A stretch of 64,000 bases of DNA, taken from NCBI RefSeq assembly GCF_964204645.1, contig NC_134035.1, forward strand, positions 5,456,501-5,520,500, given 5' to 3'. This stretch comes from Tubulanus polymorphus. Its lineage: Eukaryota > Nemertea > Palaeonemertea > Tubulaniformes > Tubulanidae. Positions 44,301 through 57,479 of this stretch are shown here, in pieces. The position numbers and the translations under genes were made by a program. The notes beneath the pieces were generated by a model, which saw nothing but the letters and a program-made list of their open reading frames with translations, was not told where the DNA came from and did no database searches. The first letter of the stretch is position 1; each line of letters begins with the position of its first letter.

Positions 44301-47300
44301 GTTTCACCGTTACTGGTAGAAAAAAATCTTGCGTCGCTATTTAAGTTGTACGTGACGTATCAATAGAAAAAATCAACCCATAAAACCCGGGTATATGGAG
44401 ACTATATCTAAAAAAGGGAAGTAAAGTTTCACGTTGTATTTCGAAGGCGCTTAGGTTGGCGGGAGCGAATCTAGAAAATTTACAAGCAGCACTTGTGAAT
44501 ATAATTTTTCGACCGCGGGTACCCTCGAGGTGGCCTAGTTGGGTCCTGTACCGGATAAGTTTGTGAAAAATTGATGCTTATAGATGATATTTCCCGCAGT
44601 CACAATTAAAAATCATTATTTTCAAAAAATCTATACGCCCTAGGTAATGCGCGTTACATATTGCGCGTATCGACGAGAATCGGTATTGACGATCGCATTG
44701 AATTACTTTAATTAGCATTTCGAAGACCTACGCAATATACAAACGAAGATATCTATTCAAGTTAGATATTTCATTGAAACGTTCGCAATACTATCGGCTT
44801 TTTGACGCTAACTGTCGATACTTAGTCTGCCGAAATATTTCAGATAGTCAAACGACGTTTCTTCCATATCTCACTTATGTTAGTGCCTTACAAACCCACC
44901 CAGTAGGCGGCTACTCGATCAAACGATGCGACCGTAGTCGATAATCAAGTACGCTTGTCGCGCTGGTATAGGCCTAGCGCAAGTGTATCGTCTTCGCGTG
45001 CGTCGAAGCAGTTGTTGAAACCCCTCGTCGAAGAAATCGTATTATAATAGTTCGATGATGCCACACATGACCGGCTACATATACGCAACCGATAACTGTT
45101 GATGAGAGGTAATAATTTCCGTTTATAGGTGTGTTCCGGATGTCAACGTTTCGTCGTAATGTTGCTAAGCGACAGCAGACGAACAAATATTGTATATATA
45201 GACTGAGCGACACAACAAAAAAATAAACTAAAAGTACGATCGAAACGGTTTCTGAATTCAGATCGAAGAAAGTATATCAATTGAACGATTTTCAATAACG
45301 ATTTACAAAATGGCGTCTGGTTTCATTAGCTACATTTTTTTGTAGATACTACACAGTAAAACCGTAGAAACCACGGTATTACACATTTTTCTGCTGTTCG
45401 ATACGTTGTCGGGGTTTATTAAAGGTCACAAAAACGGTGCACCAGTGCTTGGATATAGCTATCAGTGTGCATACAGTGAGTTAAATCGTCTCGTTTCAGC
45501 TATCAATAAAATAGATTGATTGAATTTGTTGTAGTTTACGTTTAGTGTCTGATGTTGTAAGGCGGCCAATATATATGTTGTTATAAAGGCACCGAAAAGT
45601 CGGTTCTTTCTAACTGCGTGTTGAAAACTGTAATGCGCCCTCCTAAAAACGCAGTTTCAAACGGGTCGGATTGTCTGTGTCTTCTTCATAAAGACAGTTA
45701 ATACGGTAGAAAATGAAGATGAAAAAATACTAATCAATGTCCCCAGGACGCCGTGTGAGATTATTGAATTGTAGGTTAATGTCTATCTTCAACAAACACT
45801 TTTCTGACACGAAATACGTAATAATCGTAATGAGGTGGTCGGCCTATAATCGATCCATCGACCAACCAAATTCAATCTGCCGTAATGTCGGCTGGCTGAG
45901 ATCTGAAAATAACTAATTTTACCCAGGGGCGGATCTAGGGTCTGATTTAGGGCGGGTGCATCCCAAAAATATGGCATATCATAAAATTACAAGGGCAGCC
46001 TGAAAGAAAGCTCATCGAGGAACATTAACTCATTTTTGAAAATACATAGAACAAGCTTATGAATTTAAACTTTTTTAGGTATCAGTTCAATTATTTTATA
46101 TTCACGTAAAATTTCAAGGCAATTTGATAACATTTTAGGGGGCGCACCCCTTCACCCTCCCCTTGGATCCGTCCCAGTTACCCCCGAGTTCCACTTCGAG
46201 TTCAAATAAGTAGCTCGTATTTTTCCTTCTTCACAAGATGAAGCCTTTTGTCGAGAATGTGCAGTCAACATTCGTTTATACGAGTTTCAGTCAAGGACGA
46301 TGGGAATCCTCTGTTGTATAGGTGATTTGTTTAAATGTTTTTGACACGAAAAAGTAATTTAAGTCGGATTACGGGGGAACGACATGGACCCAATCAATTA
46401 CAGTAATGGTTTTGCACTCACAGTTGGATTTGATGTGAAAAGCAGCAAAATAGACGGAGCAGCGGCGTTTCAAATTGGAGCATATTCAAAATTGAATTCT
46501 AAAGGCAGTTAAGCGAGAAATAGATAATATTCTTGGAATGATATTGGAAAGATAATGTTTAGAGGCAATAATATGATATGCAGTTTGAATTACTATGTGA
46601 CCTGTATATATATAATACCTACCCATAACACTGAATACTGACTGATATCTAAGTTTATCTATTTCTAAGGCGGGTATATGGTATTTCGTGGACCACATCG
46701 AAGTGGGCAGTAGCTGTCGAAATATCCAAGAAGTCCGATTTCGTTCGGTAACCTGTGCACTGTAGTAGACGACGGTAGAGTTCGAACAGCGAATATTCAA
46801 ATTTTCCAAACTGTCGTTCGATTTCAGCAGCAGTACTTCATTTTTCTCCAGCTCGTAGTAAAAGTCCGTACCGCGATTGAATCCGCCGGAACTACTGTAA
46901 ATCGAAACGGACGTCGGTGACGTCATCGCCACGCGGGTTTTCGCGTGCAACGAAATCAGCGTCAGCGTAGCGGCCGACGTGAGGGCCATCGTTCGAGGTA
47001 CGAAATATTCCGTCGCTATCTTCGTGTTTATTTGTATCAGCGGTGATAGTCCGTGAACGGCGTTCGAAGCGATACTCTTACAAAGGCAATAGACAAACAT
47101 CGAACCACTCGACTGAAGGATGGCTCCTAGAAGTTAAACAAAAATGAACGGTGTACAGTCATTAGAAAACGACGAATCGTGTTGTTCGATAACGAAACGG
47201 CAAATACATTATTTAAAAAGCCCATAAATCAAAAAGATAAAAAAATATTTAGATGAGATCAATTTACTCCATATTTTTAGATTTGCCTTTCACAAAATGA

Positions 47301-50300
47301 CGATTTATCTCTGGTGCGAAACGTCGTATCATTTTTTTTCATTTTTGATTAATAAGAAAATGTGTTTTTAAACCTAAAATTTGTCTACACGATCCAGTTC
47401 CACAGTTCTGAGTTAAATTTTACTCTAGAGCTATGACATTGAAAATGAACTGATTTTAGCTCAGAGTTAACTCTAACTCGCAACTGTCGAACCGGGCCCA
47501 GGGGATTAAGTCCGAGTGTAGATATTCTATCAACATTTCTTGAAAGCTCATCGTTCACAATTGTGTTAAAGTGTTTGATAAAAGGAGTTGCCCCACACCA
47601 TTTTGTCAATAATTTGCAGATGTGAAGCCATGTTAGGCGTATAGAGTCAACTATAGGGCGTTTCTGAATATAGGCTATAGCCATAACGATGACTACTCCC
47701 AGTCTCCCGGGACAGTCTATGACTATTACATATTTTTACATTGTGAAAAAGATAAACCATAATTGAGCGAGTTCGTAATGTAGGAAATATGCGGCAGGCG
47801 ATCAGACTCGGATCAATCTTCCGTTCGAGAAACGAAATGAAGACGAACGAGTCAATAAAAATGGCCACCACGCCATCTCTCAATTACCTAACTGTATAAC
47901 AAATCTAGTGAATCGAGAAAAAAGCCGCCATCGCACGAGATCCGGGGATGGACCGGACCCGAGTCGAAATTTTGCACGTGAGCGCGTTTACACGTAAATC
48001 ACTCGCTAGTTACTAAAAGGCTATCAAAACGATGCGTGAGGTCAGTCACTTTCGGAACCAGTTAGCTATGGTACCCGTGCTAAAGTTTAGCACGGGCCTG
48101 GTCCGACAAATTTGACCCGCGCTTGAAGTCACTGGCTCGCTACTAAAATGCTATTAAAATGATGCTGTGGGCAAGTGAGCCGAGTCGTTTCCAGAATCAG
48201 TTAGCATTCACGCGCAATACTATGACCCATGCTAAAATTTGGCACGGGCCTGGCTAGACGTTCTTGGTCGGGCCAAATTTGGCCCGGTCTGGCCGGTTTG
48301 TTCGGGACTAGGGGCCTAATCTGGTACGGGCCAAATCCAAAAACTAGAAAAACATTAGGTGATTTCGGAGCTTTTATGGAAGATAATGCGAAAGGGCATC
48401 TATTAGCTATTTTTAGTATCTATTTTCATATATACTGGCTATAATTATGGATTATGTTCTTTCATTTTATATTCCATTTTACTGCAGTAGCCGCGAGCGA
48501 AACATCAATTCTAATTTATAACGATTTGCGGATATTACGAATGCGAAGAATAAACAGAAAGACTCTTTCGTGACGACGATATGCGATCTAATGATTACTT
48601 TGAACGATGATAAATTGACGGACCACGACGAACTTAAACACATAAATACAAATAATTGTTCCAATTTGGGGGAAATCCATAACATCGCGATCGTTCGTCC
48701 ATCGGAGTTATGCCTGTGAATATTTATATTAATATGTGGCTCGAACTAGTCGGCCAAACACTTTTTTCTGTCAAATTCTTCTCATTTCAATGCTATGTCG
48801 GTTACTAGTATGGTAAAATCATGTTCCGGGTAAGCCGAAACTTGTCAACAATGACGCCTAAAACCGTTACGCTAACGAACATTGATACCTAGTACGCGTT
48901 AATCAAGGGGTTCTGTGTGCACTACGTCATCGATATTTGTGTTTCAAAATAACAATCACAACGTAAATGTCAGCGTCTATTTAATCAAATTTCATAACTC
49001 TAATTTCATTTTTGATAAATTTTGATGATTATTTTTTGAGAGGACGTTCACTATGTACGTCATCGATATATCGGGGCTGGACTGGTTGCCGGGCTATATA
49101 GATCCTTAATTTCATATCATTTACGTTATATTACTTATTGTCGAAAATACCGAGCAATATATGTGTTATGTTTCCAGGCGTCAAAATACTTTCAAGTTAG
49201 TGTTCTTGTTGTATGTAAATATAACAAAAAAGAGGATCTAAAATGTTCACCTTGGCGTTTTGTTTACAAACACCTTCTTCTATTACGTACCTATTTTATG
49301 TATTCCTGGGTTCGTTACGAACAACACATCCGGTATTTTCTGGGACACGGCGTTCATAACGCCGTTGACCTTCACGGGGGCCATCGAGTTGGCGCCCTCT
49401 AGCGGTAGAAGGGTATAGTTCAAACCGACTCGTGTCTGTGGTATGATGAACAGTTCAATAGACACACCATCTGCTAGTTTCGGGAAAGCCGTATAGAAAC
49501 GAGATCCTCCGGATGTGAAGACTGAAAATTATACGTATTATTAATATATAGTCAAAATAAGTTTTATCACAGTAAAAATGAAATGAAGGAATGGAGTTTT
49601 TTGTAGGGAACCTAAGGATAGGATTATAGGTTAGGATAGCACGCCTTTTAAACAGTAAAACTACAGTAAGACTCCGAAATTACGGGAAATCTGAATTAAA
49701 AGTCGTTTTCATGTATATTAATGAACAAATAGACTGCGAATATTGTCCGGATTAGACCAATATTCGGATCAAGCAGATCCGGTTAAGCGGGTTCGACTGT
49801 ATTATCAAAGGCGCTCTCCGGAAACAGGCAGTGACGTGAACAGAGAGCTGAGCTGTCGCTTTTATACGAGTCAATATCACGGAGGGGTTGGAGTAGGGTA
49901 ATCCACACAATGGGTATAAAAAATGTCCCAAATGCCTTCGGCCGACACGGCCTGGCTGAAAGAAGGCTTATACCATATCATTTTGTACCTTTTATGGTAC
50001 TACTGTATTTTGATTGGTATCGTAACTCTTTTTTCTTTTATCAATTAATTCGTTATCAAATACCCGTGACGCCAGGCGTATCCTGTCTCGTGCGTGACAT
50101 GAGGACACTTCTGCTGAAGCGACCATCTTCTCGATAACCGAACTTCAATCTATTCCCGTTCGGCGATTCTTCTCCAAAGGCAACAAACATATGTTGCTTT
50201 AGAAGTCAAGTTTTTTTCGCGAGTCTACTCTTTTCGATCAAACGTAGAAACATTTTCGAGCGAAACTAAATACTGACTGCGATTATGTGAACCTGTCTGG

Positions 50301-50480
50301 TTTCAGCGGTTCCATTAAAACCTGTTCTCCTCGGTGAACAGTTTTTTCTTTACAATCAACAGTTTTTTTTTTCACGCGAAAACGCTCGCACGTTATATAT
50401 ACCACCCTCGAATACGAAATCTCTTACCGTACCTAACATTTGTATGAAGATTACGAACTTCAACTGAACCGGTTGGAATC
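40800..50480 (-). CDS. IgGFc-binding-domain membrane protein with Asp-rich calcium-site-like segment (5' end missing)
   Basis: Exons found (high to low): 50480-50428 (weaker), 49521-49291, 47126-46623, 41728-40800. All internal junctions are phase 1, and about 570 residues result. The first exon with a signal peptide was not found. The first three exons form an IgGFc-binding-protein N-terminal domain (SGGSRFYTAFPKLADG, PDVLFVTNPGIH, YCLCKSIASNAVHG, STKYHIPALEID, YQSVFSVMG), a secreted domain found in mucus and adhesive proteins of many animals. The last exon completes the domain, has a Gln tract (WQQQQKQQQQQRG), then GVDNDCDGRVDEEI and DDDGDGFIDEDL, resembling MopE-like Asp loops able to bind divalent metal, then a single hydrophobic helix (AIISSLSVAFIMVIVCISAF) and an 18-residue or so tail. 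It is therefore a type I membrane protein with an extracellular recognition domain. Introns are large (about 2.2 and 4.9 kb). The 50480-50428 exon rests on splice signals, phase fit and reading frame only. Confidence 0.8.
42826..42850 (+). repeat. (GA)n microsatellite
   Basis: Uninterrupted GA dinucleotides in the large last intron of the IgGFc-domain gene. Confidence 0.9.
43740..43850. repeat. Foldback around GCCATTTTCAAAATC
   Basis: GAGCCATTTTCAAAATC is followed directly by AGATTTTGAAAATGGCTT; outer arms CTGACGTTTCG and GGAACGTCAG extend the pairing. The spacer is only a couple of bases, so it would extrude easily as a cruciform. Confidence 0.75.
45924..46176. mobile_element. hAT-like MITE with CAGGGGCGGATC ends
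   Basis: Left end CAGGGGCGGATCTAGGG; right end CCTTGGATCCGTCCCAG, imperfect inverted repeats of about 13 bp. The flanks TTTTACCC and GTTACCCC are a possible 8-bp duplication, as hAT elements make. It lies in the last intron of the IgGFc-domain gene and has no coding capacity. Confidence 0.65.
47390..47505. repeat. Foldback MITE-like element, second copy of the 28525 family
   Basis: Ends GATCCAGTTCCACAGTTCTG and CAACTGTCGAACCGGGCC; inner CATTGAAAATGAACTGATTTT and CTCAGAGTTAACTC match the 28525-28640 copy in the same order. Confidence 0.6.
48060..48345 (+). repeat. Local duplication with GCACGGGCCTGG motifs
   Basis: Two diverged copies, about 48000-48120 and 48125-48260, each with ACTCGCTACTAAAAGGCTAT or similar, GCTAAAGTTTAGCACGGGCC and a following TTTG. 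It then runs into GGCCAAATTTGGCCCG palindromes. Confidence 0.55.
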
Positions 50481-53400
50481 CTGAAAATATATACAAAGCA
50501 CTTTTGACTCACGCTTTTCTTTAGGATGTTATGCGAGAAAGTTACACTCGAGGCAATCGGTTCCTCTCTCAGATAAAAAAAAAACAAGGGTAAACGAATC
50601 TCTTGTCGAGTCGTGCAATATTAATTACGATCGCGGCAGATTTTATGCATTTACACATCAATATTCGAGTACAAGCCGTATATGCTGTAAATATCTAAAA
50701 TGAGTAACATTTTGAGTGCTTTTGACATAGTGTCCGTTTGTATTATGTTTATATATCGTTTATCGTTAGTATCGTCTTATGAAGACACATAATTTCGAGT
50801 AACATCATTCCGCAACATTCCTGTTGCGGCGCTTGATAAGGATGAGGGGAACCGCTCGATTTTGCACATCGAATCGTTTTTCGGAAATAGAGGTTACTAT
50901 GGCCGTACGTATTATCACACGCGCCACACTGGGCGTTAAATGCCCGTCAATAAATGATGTTTTTTAACTTCGGTTAACCGCTTGACGGTCGATGTGACGC
51001 ACACTGTCGTGACGCCACGTGTAAACTATTCTATAGGGATTCGTCTAGTAAGTGCGCCGGTGGCTGATTCGGGCGACACCGACATTTTTCGACCTAGAAA
51101 AATCAGAAAACTAATTTCGTAGAAGAGAAAACAAATATTAATGCGAGGAAAAATTCGGGCGTGAGAAAAAAATAATTTGTGTACGCGCAGTACACAACAT
51201 CTCAGATCGTTAGGAATATCACCAAGCTTTGTTTCCGCGTCGGCTTCCTAAATGACTGAATTACCAATATACGGCGCCGGCAAAAAAACCCAAAAAAGTG
51301 ATAAGTACCTGATGGCTTAAACCCTACCCGTATCCATTAAGCAGTTATCCGACGGTAACGCAGACGCCAGAAGCGAATTATGTTTTAGAGCTCGGCGGCT
51401 CGCAATAATCATTAGTACCGTGTACCGGGGGTGTAACGTAACGACAATCTCGTTACTGGATTTTAATAGGTATAGCAAGAGTGAGAGAGTCGGGTTAGAT
51501 TGATGGTAGTCGGGTGGCTCCGGTCGTACAGATACGGCGTATAGGCCGCCGTCGATAAGGGAGTATACTTATCGATCTTATACAATACAACGTGAATGTG
51601 AATTAGATTTAATTTCCGTTTCGTTTACGAACGCTTTAGTCGGCAGCCGCTGAATTCCTGCGAAAATGGGGTGGGAAAAATGTGCATTCGCCGTCATCAC
51701 CAGTTCTCGAACCCCGTAAACGTCTATCTATCTATACTTACCCCATTCCTGGATTTTTTCTCTTTGCATTTTATCCCATCGAAACAGAAGCGCGCTTCGT
51801 CATTGCCATCTGTAACGAAATGACGATATTGAATTTATTTCGAGGTTAATTTCCTGCGACAGGTTGCGATTCGCTTTCGAATAATTTGTCTAAATACACG
51901 ACTCATATTCATATGATTCTATATTTTTGGGATATGAAATAGTATTGGCGATTCGGGAAATCTGTAGAATTCGTTTCAGAAATGGATTCTTCTTTCAGTC
52001 AGATAACTCGCCAGGTGGTGTTGTTGGTCAATACCGGGAATCAACGCCACGGCGCTGTCGCAAAGCAAAGAATGACAATATGACGGCTCAACCGTTTGTA
52101 TCCATCCTAACGGAATCGTGTAGTTGGGTGCGAAAGAAATGCCGTGGTTTTATCATCTCAAATTAGAGAGTATGGCTGAACTCTTATTCGCGCCAGACTT
52201 TGTATTGATAGGGTTTTAGTAGCATGGCTTTTCTGGGTATCGGTTTTTGAGGGTCGGCGAAACTATGTTGCAGTCGTCAATAAATCATTCAAGTCGAAGG
52301 GAAAAATCTTTAAAACGTGAACAAATGCTTCGAGAAGTAATTTTTAAGATTTCAGAGCGTCCTCGAAAGACTCGCGACTCAGTCCAGCCAGGCACCTAGC
52401 TAATGACCAGACAACGCTATACGAATAAGGTCGAAAAAAGAACCCACACATCTAATCACAATAAGATGGGACCTGCTTTATAAAGTAGCTTCCTCGTTAG
52501 TCTCGGTGTCTTCCACTTATACGTGATGACACGAAACGGATACAATTCCTGAGTGTAATGTAACGAGTTGGAACCGCCCAAATCTTATTACGTGTCTACT
52601 TAATTACAGAGCGTTCGGGTGGACTTAGGTCCTCTTCCAGATAATCCATAATCGTTGTATAATCTGTATTCATTATATACCAGACCAGCTCCTTCACAAA
52701 GGTCGACTAATTTCTCTCCAAGATATCCCAGTCATTTTTCAGATGTAGCAAAAACAGGAGCTTTTTCAAGAAAATATATGGAGAATAAATAGCAAAACAG
52801 CCACATGGATGTGGAGAGAAAATTGACCAAAAATCTCAATCCGAAATTTTTGTCTAAGACAAGATCCATTTCGTGAAAATAGACCATTCTTATTTGCTAG
52901 TCATCATTTTCAGTCACGTTTGTTGTGACACTCACCATTTGCGACTCAAAAAGCCGAAAGTCATTATTCATATTATCAGGTCACATGTGAAAGTAAACTA
53001 CCATTTTGCGACGCATACAATCGTGCGTTGGCAATTTCTAGGGCGAAAGAAAATGGAAATGAAATGTTTGGTAAATATAGGATATAGGATTTATAGGATT
53101 TCTATTGCAATATAGGAAATACATGTGTATGGAGGTGCTGGGATGTCTGAATTCAGATAACTTTGGAGACAAGGAGTTGACATGATGATTTTTACCTCGA
53201 TATTTTGCGCGTAGGTGTTTCATTAAACAGAACGGTGATAAATATGCGTCGCGTGTTATCGCCGTTTGACGAATTTCTGAATATCGGTTAAAACACTAAA
53301 CTCGCGAGGCTTAAACAATGCTATATCGGCTTCCGATAAAAACCCGACACTATCTCAACGAGTTTCCCGTTTTGAAGTTGTAATTACCTTCGACTGAAAA

Positions 53401-55000
53401 CCATGCGTCTATATCATTCGTGATTCACGCTCGCAAGTATCATCGCCTCCGCGGGTACGTGGAATAGAATAGCAATTGTAGGCGAAAGTATTTTCGAGTG
53501 CACGTTAGGTGAAAATGCACTTCCATTTTAGCTTCTCGATGACTGCTGGGTTATATACCCCTGGAGGTGGAGATGATGCGCCATCGATCTGAAGCACCTA
53601 TAGATGTTTCGGTGATATTTCGTTCACGGGCCAAGTGTTTTTACGAAAACATTCAAACTTCGGTTTTGAATCGCTATCGGTCGCTTTTTCAATTTCGACA
53701 ACACGATTCAAACTCGATCGTTTTAAGATTAACATTTTACGTGAAAAGTTGACTCTGGACCATATTTCCGCTTAAGGCGAATGTGATAGAGAGTTTTTCC
53801 CCATCTTGCAGAATATTCTGTTGTCACGTCCATGCTTTGAGGTAGGTATATACCGCGATACTATTAACATTATAATATGGCCGCCCATCAAAAGTCACCA
53901 TTGCTTACTAGTTGGATTGGACCTTTTCACGGCCATATTTTCCGATAGAGATTTGAAGGGCAAATAAACGATATGTATGTCGACGCATGAGGTGGAAATA
54001 GTTACCATAAAGTATTTCTGTAAAGTGCTCTGAGACCAGCAGCCCGGGCGAACCTCGATTTATGTAGCTAGTCGACAAGTGGACGGGAACTAATAACCGA
54101 ATTCACTATAGTTCGGTCGTAACGCATTTCACTGTGTCGGCCATCTTGAAAGGTCCGAACTATAGCGACCGTGCTCATTCCCGTGGTCGACCATTTCCGA
54201 ACCATAGTTCCGACTAACTGATATTCGGTTTCAACTAGTTCGACTATAGTCGACTAACTCCGATAACCGAAGTTTGCCCAGCTGCATTTAGCGCTATATA
54301 TAAGCCTCATCATTATCATCTATATCATTCGACCGGCTTTAAGCATAAACTGTATTTGCTACCGTCGGTCGAGCAATCTTTTACTATCGACAGCCTTTTT
54401 ATATTTATTATATCAAGTCGTATATAATCGCTGGCCAACCGAATTTATTGTCATTTACCATACATTTTCTGGTCGCTGATTAATGCGGCTGCTGCCGCGA
54501 GTTACTTTCCTAAATGGATCGACCCGACTAAATCAAATCAAGCGCCTGTTTAACCCGCAGAGTGGTTATATCTAATATCGCAGTGTCAAACGAGTCCTGG
54601 TGCAGTGTCGAACAGACCATCGCCGACAACTTCCGAGACTCGGCCTAGAAAAAAATAACAACTTCTAACTACTCACTATGTTATCAATGTCAATGTGAAG
54701 GGTTTCGCGAACGGGGAATTGGCTGGAAAATCGAGCAGCTCTCCTTCAGTCGGTTTCGTTAAGACCGACCGAATATATGTAGTCGGGTAGAGTGATTTGA
54801 ATATGCGGACATCGATGAAATGTTGACGTACGTACGAGAGCTTCGGTCACACTTTCCAAGACCAAACGTCTCGATCTTACATTTTCGCGACTGTCAATAA
54901 CCGGATCTGTTGAAGACTATCCGCGGACGGCGGACTTTATATACCGTATCTGTATAAATAAGCCCGAGGGGCTGTAGCGTCGATCAACTGCCTGCCAATC
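50481..55000. other. Gene-free stretch upstream of the IgGFc-domain gene
   Basis: It should contain the missing 5' exon(s) of the IgGFc-domain gene. A short segment bounded by TTTCGTTACAG and GTAAGTATAG on the minus strand (51808-51742) has splice signals, but none of its frames gives a signal peptide with the right phase. At 54080-54270 there are several inverted AACTATAGT/ACTATAGTTCGG motifs. No other gene seen. Confidence 0.45.
51848..51935 (+). repeat. Dispersed repeat, copy A (pair with 55308-55390)
   Basis: AATTTCCTGCGACAGGTTGC, GATTCGCTTTCGAATAATTT, then ATATTCATAT. The same order recurs at 55308-55390 with a few substitutions. Confidence 0.7.
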
Positions 55001-55307
55001 AACGTTCATGTATGATTGATAAACTATATTTACTCGGAGAAATGAAAACAATCGTATCCAGTCACGCGTATGGTCAACAAGTAATCTCGATTATTGATGA
55101 ACGGGTTCTGAACTCCGAGCTCTCTCCGCTCTTCTGGAAACGACGCGTTAAAATTCTGGATGTACAATGTCACTCCTACCGTGCTCTGGCAATCGAGGAT
55201 TTCGCTTGTGGCGAGCGAGTTCAAGAGCTGCACGTTCAAGTACAAGTTCAAGCTTATTTCAAAGGAAAGCAAACAGAGACGCAGTCATCAAACGTAATTT
55301 CTAGAAG

Positions 55308-55390
55308 AGAGATTTCCTGCGACGGGTCACGATTCGCCTTCGAATAATTTGCCAAATACAGGATTAATATTCATATTATTAGATATTTTT
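55308..55390 (+). repeat. Dispersed repeat, copy B
   Basis: GATTTCCTGCGACGGGTCAC, GATTCGCCTTCGAATAATTT, then ATTAATATTCATATTATTAG. About 90% similar to 51848-51935 by eye. Confidence 0.7.
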
Positions 55391-55659
55391 GAAGATTTTT
55401 TTGTAATCAAGAGATCTAGAATGGTATCAACTATTCGGGAACTATAATCATCTTATACTCATATCAGTACTGTTAAAGGTAGTGAAAATTAGTTAATTTT
55501 CAATAAACTTTCAACTGGATTTTTAGGCTCCCAAATGGAAATGTGGTCAAATAAGTCATCAAATAGATATAAGATTGTTCCCAATTAGTGACGTTCCCCA
55601 AAAAATGTGCTATAAATTTATTAGAAATTGATTTACTAATGAGTAGAGTTGACTCGAAT

Positions 55660-55780
55660 TTAATCGAAATGTAGAAGAAATTGAAGCGCGGTAACCGAGT
55701 TAATCACTAGCGAACCTGGCGGATCCTCGCCTGCCATTCGTGGAATCCTCGATTGCCACAGTAGCGGTGCGGGTACCCCA
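55660..55780 (+). repeat. Dispersed repeat family with CTGGCGGATCCTCGCCTGCC
   Basis: Shares GAGTTAATCACTAGCGAACC, the title motif and GGAATCCTCGATTGCCAC with copies at 58050-58170 (+), 59655-59785 (+), 56240-56330 (-) and 55165-55235 (-). About 120 bp per copy; no tRNA boxes or coding content seen. Confidence 0.7.
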
Positions 55781-56239
55781 TTGATTCTCTTTTACGGTTA
55801 TTCAAGCCGCTAGGTTGTGGTATTGGTCATGACCAGGAACCTTTTTTCCCAGCCATGGTTGCTTTGTAAAAAACCAATAAATAATCCGCCAAATAATTCC
55901 TTAAACTTTACCTAAACGTATTCGAAAATATCCAAAGTACAAAACGATAAAAAACTCAAATCCAATTTTCAGTACGATTAGTTTCTACACATTGATTCGC
56001 TTGATGGGAATGTCGCGACTCGTCTTCGAGTGACATCAAGCTATAATTAACGATCATTTTTTCGATATTTTGAAGTGAGTCTACCAGACATCGTTTGGTT
56101 ACATTACACTGATTAAAGTAGACAGACTGTTAGTAGACTTTATTGAACACTATTTTTCGTATAGTGGGTGTGTTATTTATGATTAGTGTCAGGATGAAGG
56201 AATGGAAAGTCTGAATGCGCAAGTGAGACTTCTCGCTTT

Positions 56240-56330
56240 CGAATGGGGGGTATACGCACTTGCCTAAAGGTCGTGTCAATTGAGGATTTCCACTTGTGGC
56301 AAGCGACAATTTTCTCAGGCTTTTTTTCTA
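56240..56330 (-). repeat. Dispersed repeat family, reverse copy
   Basis: On the minus strand: GAAAATTGTCGCTTGCCACA, AGTGGAAATCCTCAATTGAC. Same module order as at 55660-55780. Confidence 0.55.
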
Positions 56331-57479
56331 GTTGACGTCCTCCGCTCGTACGCACCTCTCTGAACAAATATATGAAAAATTCGGACCCTGAAATCGCGAC
56401 GTCCCGCGAAAGCCATTCAAAAACGACCAAGTTCAACTAGGTGTTATGTAAATCAGTCAAAACTCTGGCTGACTGACCTTTTAGCGATTTAACGTTAATT
56501 TACGCTGGCATCAATCACGTCAACGCTGCGCACGTACACAGATGAGCTGCTAATGCTATAAACAATAAACGCTATTGTCATGGTGACGTCGTGATGCGCT
56601 CGGTAGTGCAATCTCCTTGGAGACTTGACGATGATAATGATAACCAAAGAGAGGCACGTCCATGGCACGACACGCACGTATATATATAGTATAATCTATA
56701 TCTATATACGGGTATAATAGCGCCTAACAAGACGATTTTAGTCGCCGTTTTAGCACACCTAGCTGTCCATCGGTGCGAACTGATGCTTATTATGTAGTTG
56801 AAAGAGATCGGAGATCAATCCCGAAACATATTTTCCCCATCACTTGAAACCCATTTACACATTGTACCAAGGCCGTGCCTAGCGGGGGAAGGGGCAGGGG
56901 CAGTTCGAAAAGTGCCCTTCTTGCAAATATCAGTGTTTTATCCGCTAGGCCTACCCTTCTTCGTTTTCTGCCACTTCCTCAAATTCAACTGCTAGGTACG
57001 GCCTAAAATACGTTTCAAGTTTTAACGGGCCAGAAATGTTTTATACTTAGGTTGATGTCTATATTCTTAGCCCTTTAGAATTAGACGGTTTCTAGTTCTG
57101 TACAGCTGCCAATCGGCTATGAAATCGACGGTGATGCAAGAAAAGATATTCTATTAGGTTTCTCATTAGGAGAGCCACGGTGACGTCAAACTTTCAGCCA
57201 GGCTCCGCGCATCGAGCACTACGCAGACTTACATGCTGTTTATCTTATTAGCAAGGTCGTCTAGTAAAAAGCGACGTCAAACCTAATATCATCATGTCCC
57301 GAATACGACGAAATCATTGCGACGTTTCATCTTTTAGACGAGCAGTATTGGTGAATTTTCCGCTTCGAGGCACAGAGAGCTACAGGCGCTGGCGCTCTCC
57401 AATATCTTAACACAATGGGCTAACGGCAACGCTTCTGTGGCATTCAAGGATTCTGCGTTTCAATTTCTCAGTCATGATA

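Noticed and set aside
51742-51808. First exon of the IgGFc-domain gene
   Set aside because: It has an acceptor and a strong donor, but its frames either contain stops or give no signal peptide with the phase needed.
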